NCBI GenBank assembly: GCA_021774265.1
Contig: JAJFJG010000103.1
Coordinates: 1 to 45,472 of the forward strand
Source: Nitrosomonas sp.
GTDB lineage: Bacteria > Pseudomonadota > Gammaproteobacteria > Burkholderiales > Nitrosomonadaceae
Direction: 5' to 3'
DNA: 45,472 nucleotides
Made by a program: the position numbers and the translations under genes. Below are positions 1 to 9,653 of this stretch, in pieces. The stretch's first letter is position 1, and each line of letters starts with the position of its first letter. The notes beneath the pieces are model-generated. The model saw only the letters and a list, made by a program, of their open reading frames with translations. It was not told the origin of the DNA and searched no databases.

Positions 1-113
1 TGAATTTTTTATCTCGACAACGTTATTCTTGCTCATGGTGGCGTATCCTCTATTGGTTGATTTAATGTCTGATAACATCAAACTTAACCAGATACGCTAC
101 TTTTTTCAACTCA
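1..113 (-). mobile_element. Left end of an IS256-like element (5' end of transposase, runs off window)
   Basis: Read on the minus strand, this begins with an AT-rich terminus, has a short leader, and starts an ORF at position 36 (ATG) that reads MSKNNVVEIKNS and leaves the window at base 1. A very similar stretch lies at 26461-26575 on the plus strand, with the same leader and start MNKHNVIELKN. Two dispersed copies of a leader plus start codon show this is a repeated element. The N-terminus resembles IS256-family (mutator) transposases as I remember them, which is the only basis for the family name. Whether the transposase is intact beyond the edge cannot be seen. Confidence 0.6.
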
Positions 114-151
114 CTAAACACCAGATTCGACTATAACTCACTTTTGATGTC

Positions 152-660
152 GTTGCCCCAAATCAAGTTTGAACAACGGAGATCACTTATGGTCGGGCAC
201 ATGAAGGCTGGCTCTACGTTGCTGCCATTGATTATTTTTCCAAGCATGTCGTGATATTGACTATTGCAGACCATATACGAACAGCATTTTGCGTGAAAGC
301 GCTACAAATCACCTTTTGGAGAAAAAAGTCGGAGCCTGGCTTGCTCTATCACTGGGATCGGGACAGTCAATATGCCAGCCATAAATACCGCAGAAAATTG
401 CCTGTCATGAAAATGGAGCAAAGCATGAATCGAAAAGTAAATTGCTGTGACACTACCCGATAGTATGGTTCTTCCGTAGCCTTAAATATGAAAACTGAAT
501 TACAATAAATTCAGAACCAAAGAACAAACAAAGCTGAACATCATTGACTATCTGGTTTTTACAATGGAAAATGGTTGCACTCCAAATTAGGCTACCAATC
601 GTAGTTGGAATTTGAGCGTATATTTTATAGAGAGGTTGCTTTAGGAAGTGTCCTATTTTA
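152..660 (+). pseudogene. Decayed IS3-family transposase (OrfB, integrase core)
   Basis: The in-frame reading VAPNQV-stop-TTEITYGRAHEGWLYVAA continues through a degraded DRGSQY-like motif (DRDSQYAS) and a remnant of the SMSRKGNCYDNA motif (SMNRKVNCCD). This is the order found in the DDE core of IS3 OrfB proteins. A stop at 170-172 replaces the usual Trp of the QVW motif, the first catalytic Asp is Glu, another stop sits at 461-463, and the C-terminal part (KWLHSKLGYQS, then a stop) continues in a different frame near 555-620. The element is clearly dead. It abuts the IS256-like end on its left. Confidence 0.8.
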
Positions 661-768
661 GTTGACCATTACACTTTCAACTACGTTTGATTATCGGGTT
701 TATCTGGTTTCAGTGAAATATCAATAGCGCCTAGTTTATTAACTTTCAGTGTCGTTATTATCGTGATT

Positions 769-3408
769 TTATCTGTTTTTTTGGTCTGGCAATGTACACG
801 ATACACTCACGATGCGTTCAAAATGCTCCATCACATGCTTTAACATTGGCTCCACTTCATCAACCTGTACGACAATTAAATCACCTGGTTTCACAATTGA
901 AATAGCGTGATCAATGGCCTTAAATGGGTTGTTGATAATTACTATTTCATCTTTATCAAAACCATTTTCCAGAGCGCCTGCTTGTACAATGTCAGAAGTT
1001 TCTCCTGGTTTGCGTTGGCGCTGGTCTGCATCGGCTATAATTAGGTAGTCATAGACATCAGCGAGTGCCTGACCAAACATTCTAATGTCTTTATCTAGTC
1101 GATTCCCCGTGCCGTGGGCAACAACAATCTTTCGCCCTTTTGTAATGTGTGGCAACGTTTTTCCTATGGCCCTTACTGCGGAAACGTTATGCCCGTAATC
1201 CACAATTACCTTGAAGGTAATAAAGTCGATGATATTCATACGACCAGGATTCTGGGTAGCACTGGGGTGAAAGGTACTAATGCCCTTTCGAATCATGTCG
1301 ACCGGTATTCCTAAGCCGTGTAGTGCGGCTACAGCAGCCAGAACATTTGAAATATTAAACATTGCTACGCCGCCTAAAGTAATTGGCGCGTCAAGCACAG
1401 ATAGAACGTGAACAGAGGGAATGGAGGAATGAATGACAACATCACCACCCTGCAAAACCACTGCGGCTCCGCCTGATCTGAGATGTTGCGTGATTGTTTC
1501 ATTCGATGGATGCATGGAAAAAAAGATCAATTGACCGCCGGCTCTCTCCTTGAGTCCTATTATGATGGGATCATCTGCATTGAGAACCGAAACACCCTGA
1601 TCACCAACAACCTCGATAACTGTAGATTTGACGAGAGAAAGCTCTTCGATATCTTCAACGCCATCTAAGCCGATATGATCTTCATCAACATTAAGCAAAA
1701 TACCGACACTACAACTATCGAAGCCCAAGCCCCGACGAATAATGCCGCCACGTGCGACCTCAAGCACAGCATGGTCAACTGTGGGTTCGCGCAGAACTAT
1801 GGCGGCTCCACCAGGACCACTGTAATCACCTGAAACAATTTCAACGCCATCAATTTCGACACCTGTTGTCCCTGCAAACCCAACCAACTTTCCACTGTAT
1901 TTAAGGGCATGCGCAATGAGTTTAGCTGTTGTTGTTTTGCCATTTGTTCCGGTTACGGCAACAATTGGAACATCAAAGTTCACATCAGACGGAAACAGCA
2001 TTTCTATAAAAGGCTTAGCCACGTTGCGTGCTTTACCTTCACTCGGCTCCAGATGCATGCGAAATCCAGGCGCGGCGTTAACTTCTACGATCCCGGAAGA
2101 ATTTCGGCTCAAGGGCTGGTCAAGGCTGTTTGCCACAATATCAATGCCCATGCAGTCCATACCGATAATTCTAGCGATACGCTCACACATTAACCGAACA
2201 TCTTGATGAACCTCATCAGTAACGTCACGCGCTGTACCTCCTGTACTGATATTAGCTGTAGATTTGAGATACAGCTTTTCCTTTGTCGGAAGTATGTCAT
2301 CAAGCTGGTAGCCGTGAAACGCAAGTAATCGCTCCGTCATATGATCAACCGTAATGGTGGTCAACATTTTTTCGTGCCCAATGCCTCTGCGCGGATCCTG
2401 GTTGGTCTTATGGATAAGTTGAGCGATAGATAATTTCCCGTCTCCGATCACGCAGGCTGGCTCACGTAGCGCCGCTGCCACCATATTGCCGTTAATAACG
2501 AGAACACGAAAATCATGCCCGGTTAAGCTTTTTTCCACGATGACTGAGTGACAAATCTTGCATGCTGACGCAAAAGCAGTTTCAAGTTCTTGCACATTGG
2601 AGACACAAGCTGTAATTCCTCTACCATGGTTCCCAATTTCCGGTTTTACTGCAACCGGGTAGCCTAATTTTTCGGCTACAAATGCTGCTGCTTCAAGCGT
2701 CTCAGCAACCATACCATCTGGAACTGGAATTCCTGCGCGCCCAAGAAGCTCTTTGGTTTTAAATTTTTCATCAGCTATTTCAACAGAAAGTGCGCTGGTT
2801 CGGTCTGTCATAGTTGCTTGAATATGGCGTTGTTTGGAACCATATCCAAGCTGAACAAGGTTGGCACTATTAAGTCGTAGCGCTGGGATATCTCTTCGCT
2901 TTGCTTCTTCCACAATGCTATTGGTGGATGGTCCAAGAAAATCATTTTCACGTAATTCTTTTAGCCGTATAACGGCTGCATCTATATCAAAACCGCAGTT
3001 TTTTGCTATAGCCTCAACCAGCGCAATGGCTTCCTGCCCTGCGAGAAGACCAGCCGATTCAATCCGGTAACGATAAACGACTTTATAGACGCCATGTTCA
3101 GACGTGTCGTAGGTTTTGCCAAACCCAACTTGCATTCCAGCAAGACATTGCATTTCCAAAGCAACATGCTCGACAACATGGCCAGCCCATGTGCCGCGCC
3201 GCAAGCGCGTTACAAATCCGCCGGGGCCGCCAATTGAACACCCATGACCTTGTAATGATGGAATCAATTCAATCAATCGATCTGTAAAACCATCTATGGT
3301 ATCAGTGGGTTGCTCTTCAAGTTCGCCAATATCTAGTAACATAAAAATAGTTGGGTAACGGCTATAACGATTGGGTCCTCTAAGGGCGCGATGTTCTAAA
3401 ATTTTCAT
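769..3408 (-). CDS. cphA: Cyanophycin synthetase
   Basis: ATP-dependent, non-ribosomal polymerisation of aspartate and arginine into cyanophycin, a cytoplasmic nitrogen/carbon reserve. The 879-residue product has the family's three-part build: an N-terminal domain (about 1-160), an ATP-grasp domain (about 220-475, with KPEIGNHGRGIT at 255-266 and EVNAAPGFRMHL near 442-453), and a Mur-ligase-like domain with Walker A GTNGKTT at 487-493. Length is normal for the family. The ATG at 3408 is chosen because MKILEHRALRGPN matches the usual CphA start and lies one base after the iaaA stop, implying translational coupling. Longer in-frame starts would overlap iaaA. No sign of damage. Confidence 0.95.
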   Translation of the reverse strand: MKILEHRALRGPNRYSRYPTIFMLLDIGELEEQPTDTIDGFTDRLIELIPSLQGHGCSIGGPGGFVTRLRRGTWAGHVVEHVALEMQCLAGMQVGFGKTYDTSEHGVYKVVYRYRIESAGLLAGQEAIALVEAIAKNCGFDIDAAVIRLKELRENDFLGPSTNSIVEEAKRRDIPALRLNSANLVQLGYGSKQRHIQATMTDRTSALSVEIADEKFKTKELLGRAGIPVPDGMVAETLEAAAFVAEKLGYPVAVKPEIGNHGRGITACVSNVQELETAFASACKICHSVIVEKSLTGHDFRVLVINGNMVAAALREPACVIGDGKLSIAQLIHKTNQDPRRGIGHEKMLTTITVDHMTERLLAFHGYQLDDILPTKEKLYLKSTANISTGGTARDVTDEVHQDVRLMCERIARIIGMDCMGIDIVANSLDQPLSRNSSGIVEVNAAPGFRMHLEPSEGKARNVAKPFIEMLFPSDVNFDVPIVAVTGTNGKTTTAKLIAHALKYSGKLVGFAGTTGVEIDGVEIVSGDYSGPGGAAIVLREPTVDHAVLEVARGGIIRRGLGFDSCSVGILLNVDEDHIGLDGVEDIEELSLVKSTVIEVVGDQGVSVLNADDPIIIGLKERAGGQLIFFSMHPSNETITQHLRSGGAAVVLQGGDVVIHSSIPSVHVLSVLDAPITLGGVAMFNISNVLAAVAALHGLGIPVDMIRKGISTFHPSATQNPGRMNIIDFITFKVIVDYGHNVSAVRAIGKTLPHITKGRKIVVAHGTGNRLDKDIRMFGQALADVYDYLIIADADQRQRKPGETSDIVQAGALENGFDKDEIVIINNPFKAIDHAISIVKPGDLIVVQVDEVEPMLKHVMEHFERIVSVSCTLPDQKNR

Positions 3409-3409
3409 A

Positions 3410-4312
3410 TCATATTTCTGCATTCTGTCCGTACCAAGCCATTCCGTGGCGTGCGCCACCTGAAAACCCTTTTTGGTTAATGACAATAATTCCAACATCC
3501 ACACCCTGGTCAAGTTGGTTCAGAGCCCAGGTAACGACTTGTTCAGGACTTTTTCCCGTTTTAAGTTCAGCATAAGCTCGATAGGCCAACATGGATTTGG
3601 CGATATATTCACCATCACCTGTCGCTGCGATGGCGCCACACTCCCCCGCAAATAAACCGCAACCTGGCAAAGGTACATCCCCAACACGTCCTCGCAATAC
3701 CGCAGCTGTACCGCCTGAGCTTAAAGCGGATGCAAAACCATAGCCGTCCCAACATACACAGCCTACCGTGTCGCTGCCAAGCACCTCTCGCAAAGGTATT
3801 TCGTAGTTCCATGTTTGCTCAAGATCTTCGCGTGACCATTCTCCAAACTGGTCGTTGGTGGCTATTACTTTGTGGTGTCGTTCCTGCGCTCCTGGAGTTG
3901 TTGGGTCATAATCGGAAAAATCACAGCGACGAGCAAATGCCGTGGCACCATCTGCCACAAGTAGAATGTGAGGTGTATCAAAAAGACGTCTGGCAACAGC
4001 CACTGGGTTTTTTACCCGTTCAATAGCGGCAACAGCAGCAAAATCACCATTGCTGGTCATACATGACGCATCCATTTGGATAGTTATACCGTCAAAGCGT
4101 ATATTTGAGCCGGTTCCCGCATTAAAGCGTTCATCATCCTCTAACACTTGTGTTGCCGCAATCACGGCATCAAGCGCACTTTTATTCTGGGCAATAGCAT
4201 CAAGACCCGCAAAGCACGCACGACGTGGACCATCAAAATATGCTGGACTTGAAGCAGAGCCAGCATGACAAACTATGATAGGTTTGCAATTAAAAGGAAA
4301 CTTTGTTGTCAT
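3410..4312 (-). CDS. iaaA: Isoaspartyl peptidase / L-asparaginase family (Ntn hydrolase)
   Basis: Cleaves beta-aspartyl dipeptides. In cyanophycin users this completes degradation by splitting beta-Asp-Arg into its amino acids. The 300-residue protein shows the plant-type asparaginase layout: N-terminal HAG motif, GTGSN near 66-70, then SDTVG with Thr182 as the expected autoprocessing nucleophile, followed by SSGGTAAVLRGRVGD (198-212). The usual TVGAVA sequence reads TVGCVC here. It lies directly upstream of cphA (one base between stop and start), so the two are almost certainly cotranscribed. A general L-asparaginase role is possible, but the neighbours favour the dipeptidase role. The start is ATG, with no strong ribosome site seen. 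Confidence 0.9.
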   Translation of the reverse strand: MTTKFPFNCKPIIVCHAGSASSPAYFDGPRRACFAGLDAIAQNKSALDAVIAATQVLEDDERFNAGTGSNIRFDGITIQMDASCMTSNGDFAAVAAIERVKNPVAVARRLFDTPHILLVADGATAFARRCDFSDYDPTTPGAQERHHKVIATNDQFGEWSREDLEQTWNYEIPLREVLGSDTVGCVCWDGYGFASALSSGGTAAVLRGRVGDVPLPGCGLFAGECGAIAATGDGEYIAKSMLAYRAYAELKTGKSPEQVVTWALNQLDQGVDVGIIVINQKGFSGGARHGMAWYGQNAEI

Positions 4313-4430
4313 GCCGCTGAATATAATCTAGTATGACGCTATAGTACAGTAATAACTTATTGAAAATAAAATATAATAATTAAATTATGACGTTAGCAAT
4401 TGATATCAATAAATATTGGGATCTCGGGTG

Positions 4431-5291
4431 ATGCCAAGATTTTTGATTCCTATCGGTGGCAATGAGAAAAAGTCGGAAGAATCCGAAATATTTAAAAAAA
4501 TGGTCGAATTGGCCGGAGGCTCCGAAGCTCGTATAGTCGTTGTGCCAACTGCCAGCGAAGAACCTGACGAGGTGGCACATAAATACCAACATCTTTTTTC
4601 GGTTTTCAACCCAAGATCCATCCATGTTGTACATATTGGGGAACGTACGGATGCAGGATCTATAAAGCTTGCCAAAATAATTGATGAAACCACACTCTTC
4701 ATGTTTGGTGGTGGTGATCAGCTACGTCTTTCTTCTTTGATTGGCGGCACACCACTGCACCATGCACTTGCGGAGCGATATCTGTCTGGCAGCTGTGTCG
4801 TCGCTGGAACCTCGGCTGGAGCTGCCGTCCTTCCCGAAATGATGATTTTTCAGAATAATAAATTTCGGAATTTCCGCAAGGGTGGTACAGAGATGACTAA
4901 GGGTTTGGGGCTAATACACGACACGATATTCGATACGCATTTTACACAACGTTCGCGAATTTCTCGCCTCGTGAACGCTATCTCAACTAATCCTGCTTTA
5001 TTAGGCCTTGGTATCGGTGAAAATACTGGATTGCTAATTGAAAATGAAACCCGAGCGGAGGTCATTGGCAGCGGGACTGTCATTGTGTTGGACGGAAGTG
5101 CTATCGAGATCAACCACATTGGTTACGCGAAGAATGGACAATCGTTCGGCCTTACGAATGTAATTTATTCATTACTCACCCCAGGCATGGTATATGACCT
5201 TAAACGTCGAACAGTAATAGACCCTGGGCCAATTGCACCTCCCAAGAGCATAGTGAAAGAGCGAAAAACTGATTCCAAAAAGCTGAATTAG
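4431..5291 (+). CDS. cphB: Cyanophycinase (peptidase family S51)
   Basis: Intracellular serine exopeptidase that releases beta-Asp-Arg dipeptides from cyanophycin. The 286-residue protein carries the nucleophile elbow GTSAGA with Ser128, the FMFGGGDQLRL stretch (90-100), and DTHFTQRSRISRL and GLGIGENTGLL, all typical of bacterial cyanophycinases. The ATG at 4431 gives a normal N-terminus (MPRFLIPIGGNE). A TTG 15 bases upstream and a GTG just before it are possible but less likely starts. It is divergent from iaaA-cphA across about 120 bp of AT-rich DNA that should hold promoters for both directions. With those genes it gives a full synthesis and breakdown cycle. Confidence 0.93.
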   Translation: MPRFLIPIGGNEKKSEESEIFKKMVELAGGSEARIVVVPTASEEPDEVAHKYQHLFSVFNPRSIHVVHIGERTDAGSIKLAKIIDETTLFMFGGGDQLRLSSLIGGTPLHHALAERYLSGSCVVAGTSAGAAVLPEMMIFQNNKFRNFRKGGTEMTKGLGLIHDTIFDTHFTQRSRISRLVNAISTNPALLGLGIGENTGLLIENETRAEVIGSGTVIVLDGSAIEINHIGYAKNGQSFGLTNVIYSLLTPGMVYDLKRRTVIDPGPIAPPKSIVKERKTDSKKLN

Positions 5292-5390
5292 GGGAGCATA
5301 AGTTATGGAAGGGTATAGGAAAAATAAGTGCCCTTTTTCTACAAAAAATAAAGTGCCGAAAGTTGAATCAGTTGTCATGTACACCAACAA

Positions 5391-5882
5391 ATGATCAAAA
5401 AATCATTTATCCCCAATTCAATCAACGCAAAATTCCAAGATGCCTATGAATATTGGCGTACCAAGCAGATGGCGGACAGAAATAGCGTCGTTAGGGTTAT
5501 ATATGCTCCGCCCCGCATTGCAAGAAAAAATTCGCTGTTTGACAGAAAGAATAATGTATCCGTATATCTGGCCTTGGGATGATTTTCAAATATTACCTCT
5601 GAGCCTGATGAAATCCGCAACATTTCTGCCTTATCAGCTCTTTGGTTTGAGCAGCAGTACTTTGGTACGTTGATGCCGTTTCAGGTAGTGGGCGTTCATT
5701 CCATTATTTCACCGCAAACAATTCTCCATCTCAGTAACATAATGCTGAAATTATGTTACTTGTTTAGGATGGAATCCTTACGGTACCCTCGATATTGGCT
5801 AAACGTCCACAGATTTACAAACAGGCAAAACTATAAAACTCTAATTGCTAAAGTGACAAAACAAGAAGCTGGGAACCGATAA
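5391..5882 (+). pseudogene. Degenerate ORF of uncertain origin between cphB and galU
   Basis: One reading frame from ATG 5391 to the stop at 5880-5882 is open except for a single TGA at 5580-5582. It includes TSEPDEIRNISALSALWFEQQYFGTL in two overlapping stretches, which faintly resembles the N-terminal part of FhuF-like siderophore-iron reductases. A second frame (5440-5673) is also open and protein-like (IWPWDDFQILPLSL). Two competing plausible frames suggest a decayed gene with frameshifts, or simply chance. No ribosome site was found. The rest of the 670-bp gap between cphB and galU shows nothing I can name. Confidence 0.25.
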
Positions 5883-5963
5883 GAATCGTTTATCTTAACT
5901 CGGAAAAATAAAAGATTGAGTTTATAGAAAACGAGGCAACCTAAACTTAACTTTAGGCGACAG

Positions 5964-6788
5964 CTACTTTGACATCTGTCCATGAAAAAAGAAGTTGGTT
6001 GCTTCAACAAAACCTTCCACACTGCCGCAGTCAAAGCGCTTTCCCTGGAAACGGTAGGCGATGACCATACTTTTTTTGGCCAATACTTGCAAAGCATCGG
6101 TAATCTGCACTTCGCCACTTTTGCCCGGTGGGGTCTGACGAAGGATATCGAAGACCTCCGGCGTCAGAATATACCGGCCGATAATGGCCAGATTGGATGG
6201 TGCAACTTCTGGGTCCGGTTTCTCGACCATCTCACTGATCATGACATGCCGTTCATCAATCGCTTGACCGCTAACAATGCCGTACTTGCTGACATCCTGC
6301 TCCGGCACTTCTTCTACAGCTACGACACTACACTTGTATTTGGCATAGACCTTGGCCATCTGCGCCATAACTCCATCTGGTTCTCCAACACAGAGATCGT
6401 CGGCCAGGATTACGCCGAAAGGCTGGGCGCCAATCAGCGTCTCGCCAGTGAGTATCGCATCACCAAGGCCGCGCATATGGATCTGTCGTGTGTAGGAGAA
6501 GGTACACTGACTAATCAGCTCACGAATGCCTTTCAACTGATGCTCCTTAGTCGTGCCACTGATCATATTTTCCATTTCGTAACTAATATCGAAGTGATCC
6601 TCAATGGCCCGTTTACTTCGACCAGTGACAAAGGCGATATTTTTCATTCCGGCCTGCTGCGCCTCTTCCACACCATATTGAACCAGCGGCTTGGTGAGGA
6701 CGGACAACATCTCCTTGGGCTGGGCCTTTGTTGCGGGGAGAAAGCGTGTTCCATATCCAGCAACGGGAAAAAGACATTTAGTGATCAT
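5964..6788 (-). CDS. galU: UTP-glucose-1-phosphate uridylyltransferase
   Basis: Makes UDP-glucose from UTP and glucose 1-phosphate. UDP-glucose is the donor used by sucrose-phosphate synthase at the head of the same operon. The 274-residue product has the nucleotidyltransferase signature GYGTRFLPATKAQPKEML (11-28), LADDL near 128-132, and EMVEKPDP. It is somewhat shorter than E. coli GalU (about 300 residues) but complete through the C-terminal RFDCGS segment. AAAAGGAGT lies about 6 bases before the ATG. It is the last gene of the sucrose operon, 13 bases after ams. Linking UDP-glucose supply to sucrose synthesis makes metabolic sense. Confidence 0.95.
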   Translation of the reverse strand: MITKCLFPVAGYGTRFLPATKAQPKEMLSVLTKPLVQYGVEEAQQAGMKNIAFVTGRSKRAIEDHFDISYEMENMISGTTKEHQLKGIRELISQCTFSYTRQIHMRGLGDAILTGETLIGAQPFGVILADDLCVGEPDGVMAQMAKVYAKYKCSVVAVEEVPEQDVSKYGIVSGQAIDERHVMISEMVEKPDPEVAPSNLAIIGRYILTPEVFDILRQTPPGKSGEVQITDALQVLAKKSMVIAYRFQGKRFDCGSVEGFVEATNFFFHGQMSK

Positions 6789-6801
6789 TTAGGACTCCTT
6801 T

Positions 6802-8754
6802 TCATACAGATAGCCAGTAAAAGCTCTTGGGTGGGATAACGATCCGTCCATTTAGTATGGATGGGCTCTTGCCGGAATAAATATCCATGATAATGTTGCG
6901 TTGGGAAAAACCCACCTGATGTAATGTATCGAAACTCATCGACTGTGGATGATCATCAAAATTTGCCATCACCATAATCTTTGCCTTGCTGTTCTGCGGA
7001 TCAAAGCGCAAGAAAACAAACAGGTGTGGATTCTCGACGTCCAGCAGTTCGCGATTATTGTAATCGGCGAAGGCTGGAATTTCTTTGCGTAGGGCAACTA
7101 ATTTTTTTAAGTTGTTGAAGATACGGTACTCGACAGTGCCTGGCTGATTGCGAAGTTCAGCTTTGCTCCAGTCGGTCGTGGGACGCTGCAGCCAACGACT
7201 GTCATTGCTCTTGCTCTCGTCTTCAAGGTAGTCATAGTTGTTGAGGGTGCCGATTTCATCGCCGTAATAGAACAGTGGCATGCCGCCGAATGAGAGAATC
7301 AAGCTGTGCAACATTAGTATTTTTTTGATGGCGACTTCAATGGCATCCGGGTTTTCTTCTTCCAGAGCGCTTTCCAGACCCACCAGGGATGCCAGCGAAC
7401 CGGAGATACGAGCATCACCATTTTTAGCATTCTGTCCGAACGGTTTGCCCCTGGCTGGAGATGTGTCGAATTTGCCGGTAAAGTAATCGACAAGAAAGCG
7501 CCGGTGTGCATTGGGATCATAACCAGCAAGATGGATGTCGGTATCGCTGAACCCAAGGCCGATATCGTCATGGCAACGGACATAGTTCAGCCAGGTTGCT
7601 CGCTCCAACTTATCAGGGAGGTTGCTGATCGCTATATTTAGTAACTTCGTATGTTTGGTTGCTAGAGCATCCCACAGCAAAGCCATGAAGGTGGCATTGT
7701 AAGCAATTTCACACTCCTTCGCGTTGATAGCATCCTCGCCGAAATATTTGGTGATCTCCACCGGCGCAACAATAGCTTCGGCAATAAACAGCACCCCCGG
7801 AGCCGTTACTTGGCAACAGTCTTTCATTAGTTGTAGTAGCAGGTGTGCTTCACGTTCATTCTGACAAGTGCTGCCGATTTTCTTCCACAAAAAGGCTACA
7901 GCATCCAGACGCAGAATATCCGCCCCCATATTGGCCCAGAACAAGATAATATCGACCATCTCAATGAACACGGCGGGATTTCGATAATTCAAATCCCACT
8001 GATAGTCATGGAACACCGTCATGACCCATTTACCCATATCCTTATCCCAGGTGAAATTGCCCGGAGAGGTTTCAGGGAAAATTTCCGGCATACTCTCCTC
8101 AAACATGTCGGGCATCTCCCGGTCATCAAAAACGTAATAATAATCCTGAAACATTTTATCGCCCTGACGGGCTAGCCTAGCCCACTCGTGTTCGTAGGAC
8201 GTATGGTTTACGACAACATCCAGCGTCAGCAGTACGCCTCTTTTTTTAAGATTGGCTGATAGTGCGCTAATATCTTTAATTGTACCGATGCGGGCGTCTA
8301 CCTTGCGGAAATCGCGAACCGCATAGCCACCATCACTTTTACCAGACGGACAGTCGAGCACGGGCATGATGTGTACCATATTTATGCCCAACTCCTGCAA
8401 ATAGTGCAACTTTGTCTGTAAACCTTTTAGATCGCCGGCAAATCCGTCGCTATACAGGGCCATACCGACCCAATGCTGACTCAGGAACCAGTTGTGATCC
8501 TTCTCACGAGCTAGGTCCATCTTTTTCAACGCAGCAGGCCGCTTGATATATTGTTGCGCCAGAGTTTCAACCAGACGCAGCATCTGTTTATTGAAATCCT
8601 GGCGATCCCCGTAAAGCACACTAAATAGGGAGTGGATAGCATAGAAATTAGACCCGAGGCGAGTGTAGAAGTGCTGCAACTTCTTGTTTTTTATATCCGG
8701 TTTTAGCGCGATAAGAATGTCATTCAAAAGCGAGTGAGAAACCTGTTCATACAT
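6802..8754 (-). CDS. ams: Amylosucrase (GH13 glucansucrase)
   Basis: Transfers glucose from sucrose to an alpha-1,4-glucan and releases fructose; it can also hydrolyse sucrose. The 650-residue protein has an N-terminal helical domain (about 1-90) and the GH13 barrel with LDVVVNHTS (178-186), DILRLDAVAF with nucleophile Asp284, FIAEA with acid/base Glu326, and RCHDDIG with His395-Asp396. These positions agree closely with Neisseria amylosucrase (Asp286, Glu328). The ATG at 8754 is preferred because AAGGATTAGGA lies a suitable distance upstream. An in-frame ATG at 8778 overlaps fruK and has no ribosome site. Separated from fruK by about 11 bases. Probably cytoplasmic, as no signal peptide is seen. 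Confidence 0.92.
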   Translation of the reverse strand: MYEQVSHSLLNDILIALKPDIKNKKLQHFYTRLGSNFYAIHSLFSVLYGDRQDFNKQMLRLVETLAQQYIKRPAALKKMDLAREKDHNWFLSQHWVGMALYSDGFAGDLKGLQTKLHYLQELGINMVHIMPVLDCPSGKSDGGYAVRDFRKVDARIGTIKDISALSANLKKRGVLLTLDVVVNHTSYEHEWARLARQGDKMFQDYYYVFDDREMPDMFEESMPEIFPETSPGNFTWDKDMGKWVMTVFHDYQWDLNYRNPAVFIEMVDIILFWANMGADILRLDAVAFLWKKIGSTCQNEREAHLLLQLMKDCCQVTAPGVLFIAEAIVAPVEITKYFGEDAINAKECEIAYNATFMALLWDALATKHTKLLNIAISNLPDKLERATWLNYVRCHDDIGLGFSDTDIHLAGYDPNAHRRFLVDYFTGKFDTSPARGKPFGQNAKNGDARISGSLASLVGLESALEEENPDAIEVAIKKILMLHSLILSFGGMPLFYYGDEIGTLNNYDYLEDESKSNDSRWLQRPTTDWSKAELRNQPGTVEYRIFNNLKKLVALRKEIPAFADYNNRELLDVENPHLFVFLRFDPQNSKAKIMVMANFDDHPQSMSFDTLHQVGFSQRNIIMDIYSGKSPSILNGRIVIPPKSFYWLSV

Positions 8755-8765
8755 AGCAAATTTTC

Positions 8766-9653
8766 CTAATCCTTCCATGCATCAATGAAATATTCATAAA
8801 GCTCCCGGTCGCGACTCGTGGCTCCACGGATACCCACGACCGCACTGGCAAACTGCTGCGCTCTTTCAATCGTCAGGGAAAGCGGCCACTGCCGGATGAT
8901 GCCTGCCAGCAGAACACTGCAGAAGGCATCCCCGGCGCCAACGGCATCGACAAACGTAAGCGTCGGCTGCGGGCGCACATCATACGTCCTGCTGTTCGAG
9001 ATAATAGAAGCTCCTTTCGCGCCCCTTGTTAGGGCAACGAATTCAGTTTGGTCAGTCAGTAGACCGGACAAAAGCTGTTTATCCCCGATTGCTCCCGGCA
9101 CGATCAATCTTAGCTCCTCCTCATTGAGCTTGATCCAGCGGGCCTTGCCCAGCATCTGCTGCACACTTTTTATCTCCCACCAGGGTGAACGCAGATTGAT
9201 ATCTACGAAGAGTGGTGCGGCTGTGCGCCGATGAACCTCAGCTAGAGCCTTCGCCGAGATAACGTGGCGTAATGCCAGCGAGCCATGGTAGAGAAGAGTG
9301 CTTCCCGCAATAACAGGGAGCTCTGTTTCATCAATAAAATCGTAGGCACGCTGCCGTATAATCTCATAACGCGGCTCTCCCTCTGAAAAGGTGACCTCCA
9401 CGCTACCCGTGGCATGAACAGTATCAAACTGCAGGCCGGAAAGATCCATACCCCACGCCTGCATGGCCGAGCGAATCTCTTCGCCCGGCCTATCGTTGCC
9501 GACGCGCGAGATAAACAGCGGCGAATGCCCGAACGCCTGAAGATGCCAAGCCACATTGAAGGGAGCACCGCCGAGAATGTTGGAGCCGTCAGGAAAGTGA
9601 TCGAAGAGCACCTCTCCGAAGATCAGAGGCCTGATATCACGATGGGTAATCAC
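8766..9653 (-). CDS. fruK: Fructokinase (PfkB/ribokinase family)
   Basis: Phosphorylates fructose, the by-product of amylosucrase, to fructose 6-phosphate, which can return to sucrose-phosphate synthase. The 295-residue protein has the PfkB N-terminal signature GGAPFNVAWHL (28-38) and the C-terminal signature DAVGAGDAF, with catalytic Asp242 in GAGD (239-242). The start is GTG at 9653, overlapping the spp stop by four bases (GTGA), with AGGGG just upstream. This implies translational coupling. The symbol follows methanotroph sucrose clusters; scrK or cscK is an equally fair name. Sugar specificity is inferred from context. Confidence 0.9.
   Translation of the reverse strand: MITHRDIRPLIFGEVLFDHFPDGSNILGGAPFNVAWHLQAFGHSPLFISRVGNDRPGEEIRSAMQAWGMDLSGLQFDTVHATGSVEVTFSEGEPRYEIIRQRAYDFIDETELPVIAGSTLLYHGSLALRHVISAKALAEVHRRTAAPLFVDINLRSPWWEIKSVQQMLGKARWIKLNEEELRLIVPGAIGDKQLLSGLLTDQTEFVALTRGAKGASIISNSRTYDVRPQPTLTFVDAVGAGDAFCSVLLAGIIRQWPLSLTIERAQQFASAVVGIRGATSRDRELYEYFIDAWKD

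Noticed and set aside
4358..4383. TTGAAA and TATAAT near the cphB start
   Set aside because: The spacing is only about six bases, so they cannot form one sigma70 promoter.
5982..6839. Long plus-strand ORF of 285 codons opposite galU
   Set aside because: It is the antisense shadow of a clearly recognised galU and shows no family features; codon structure follows the minus-strand gene.
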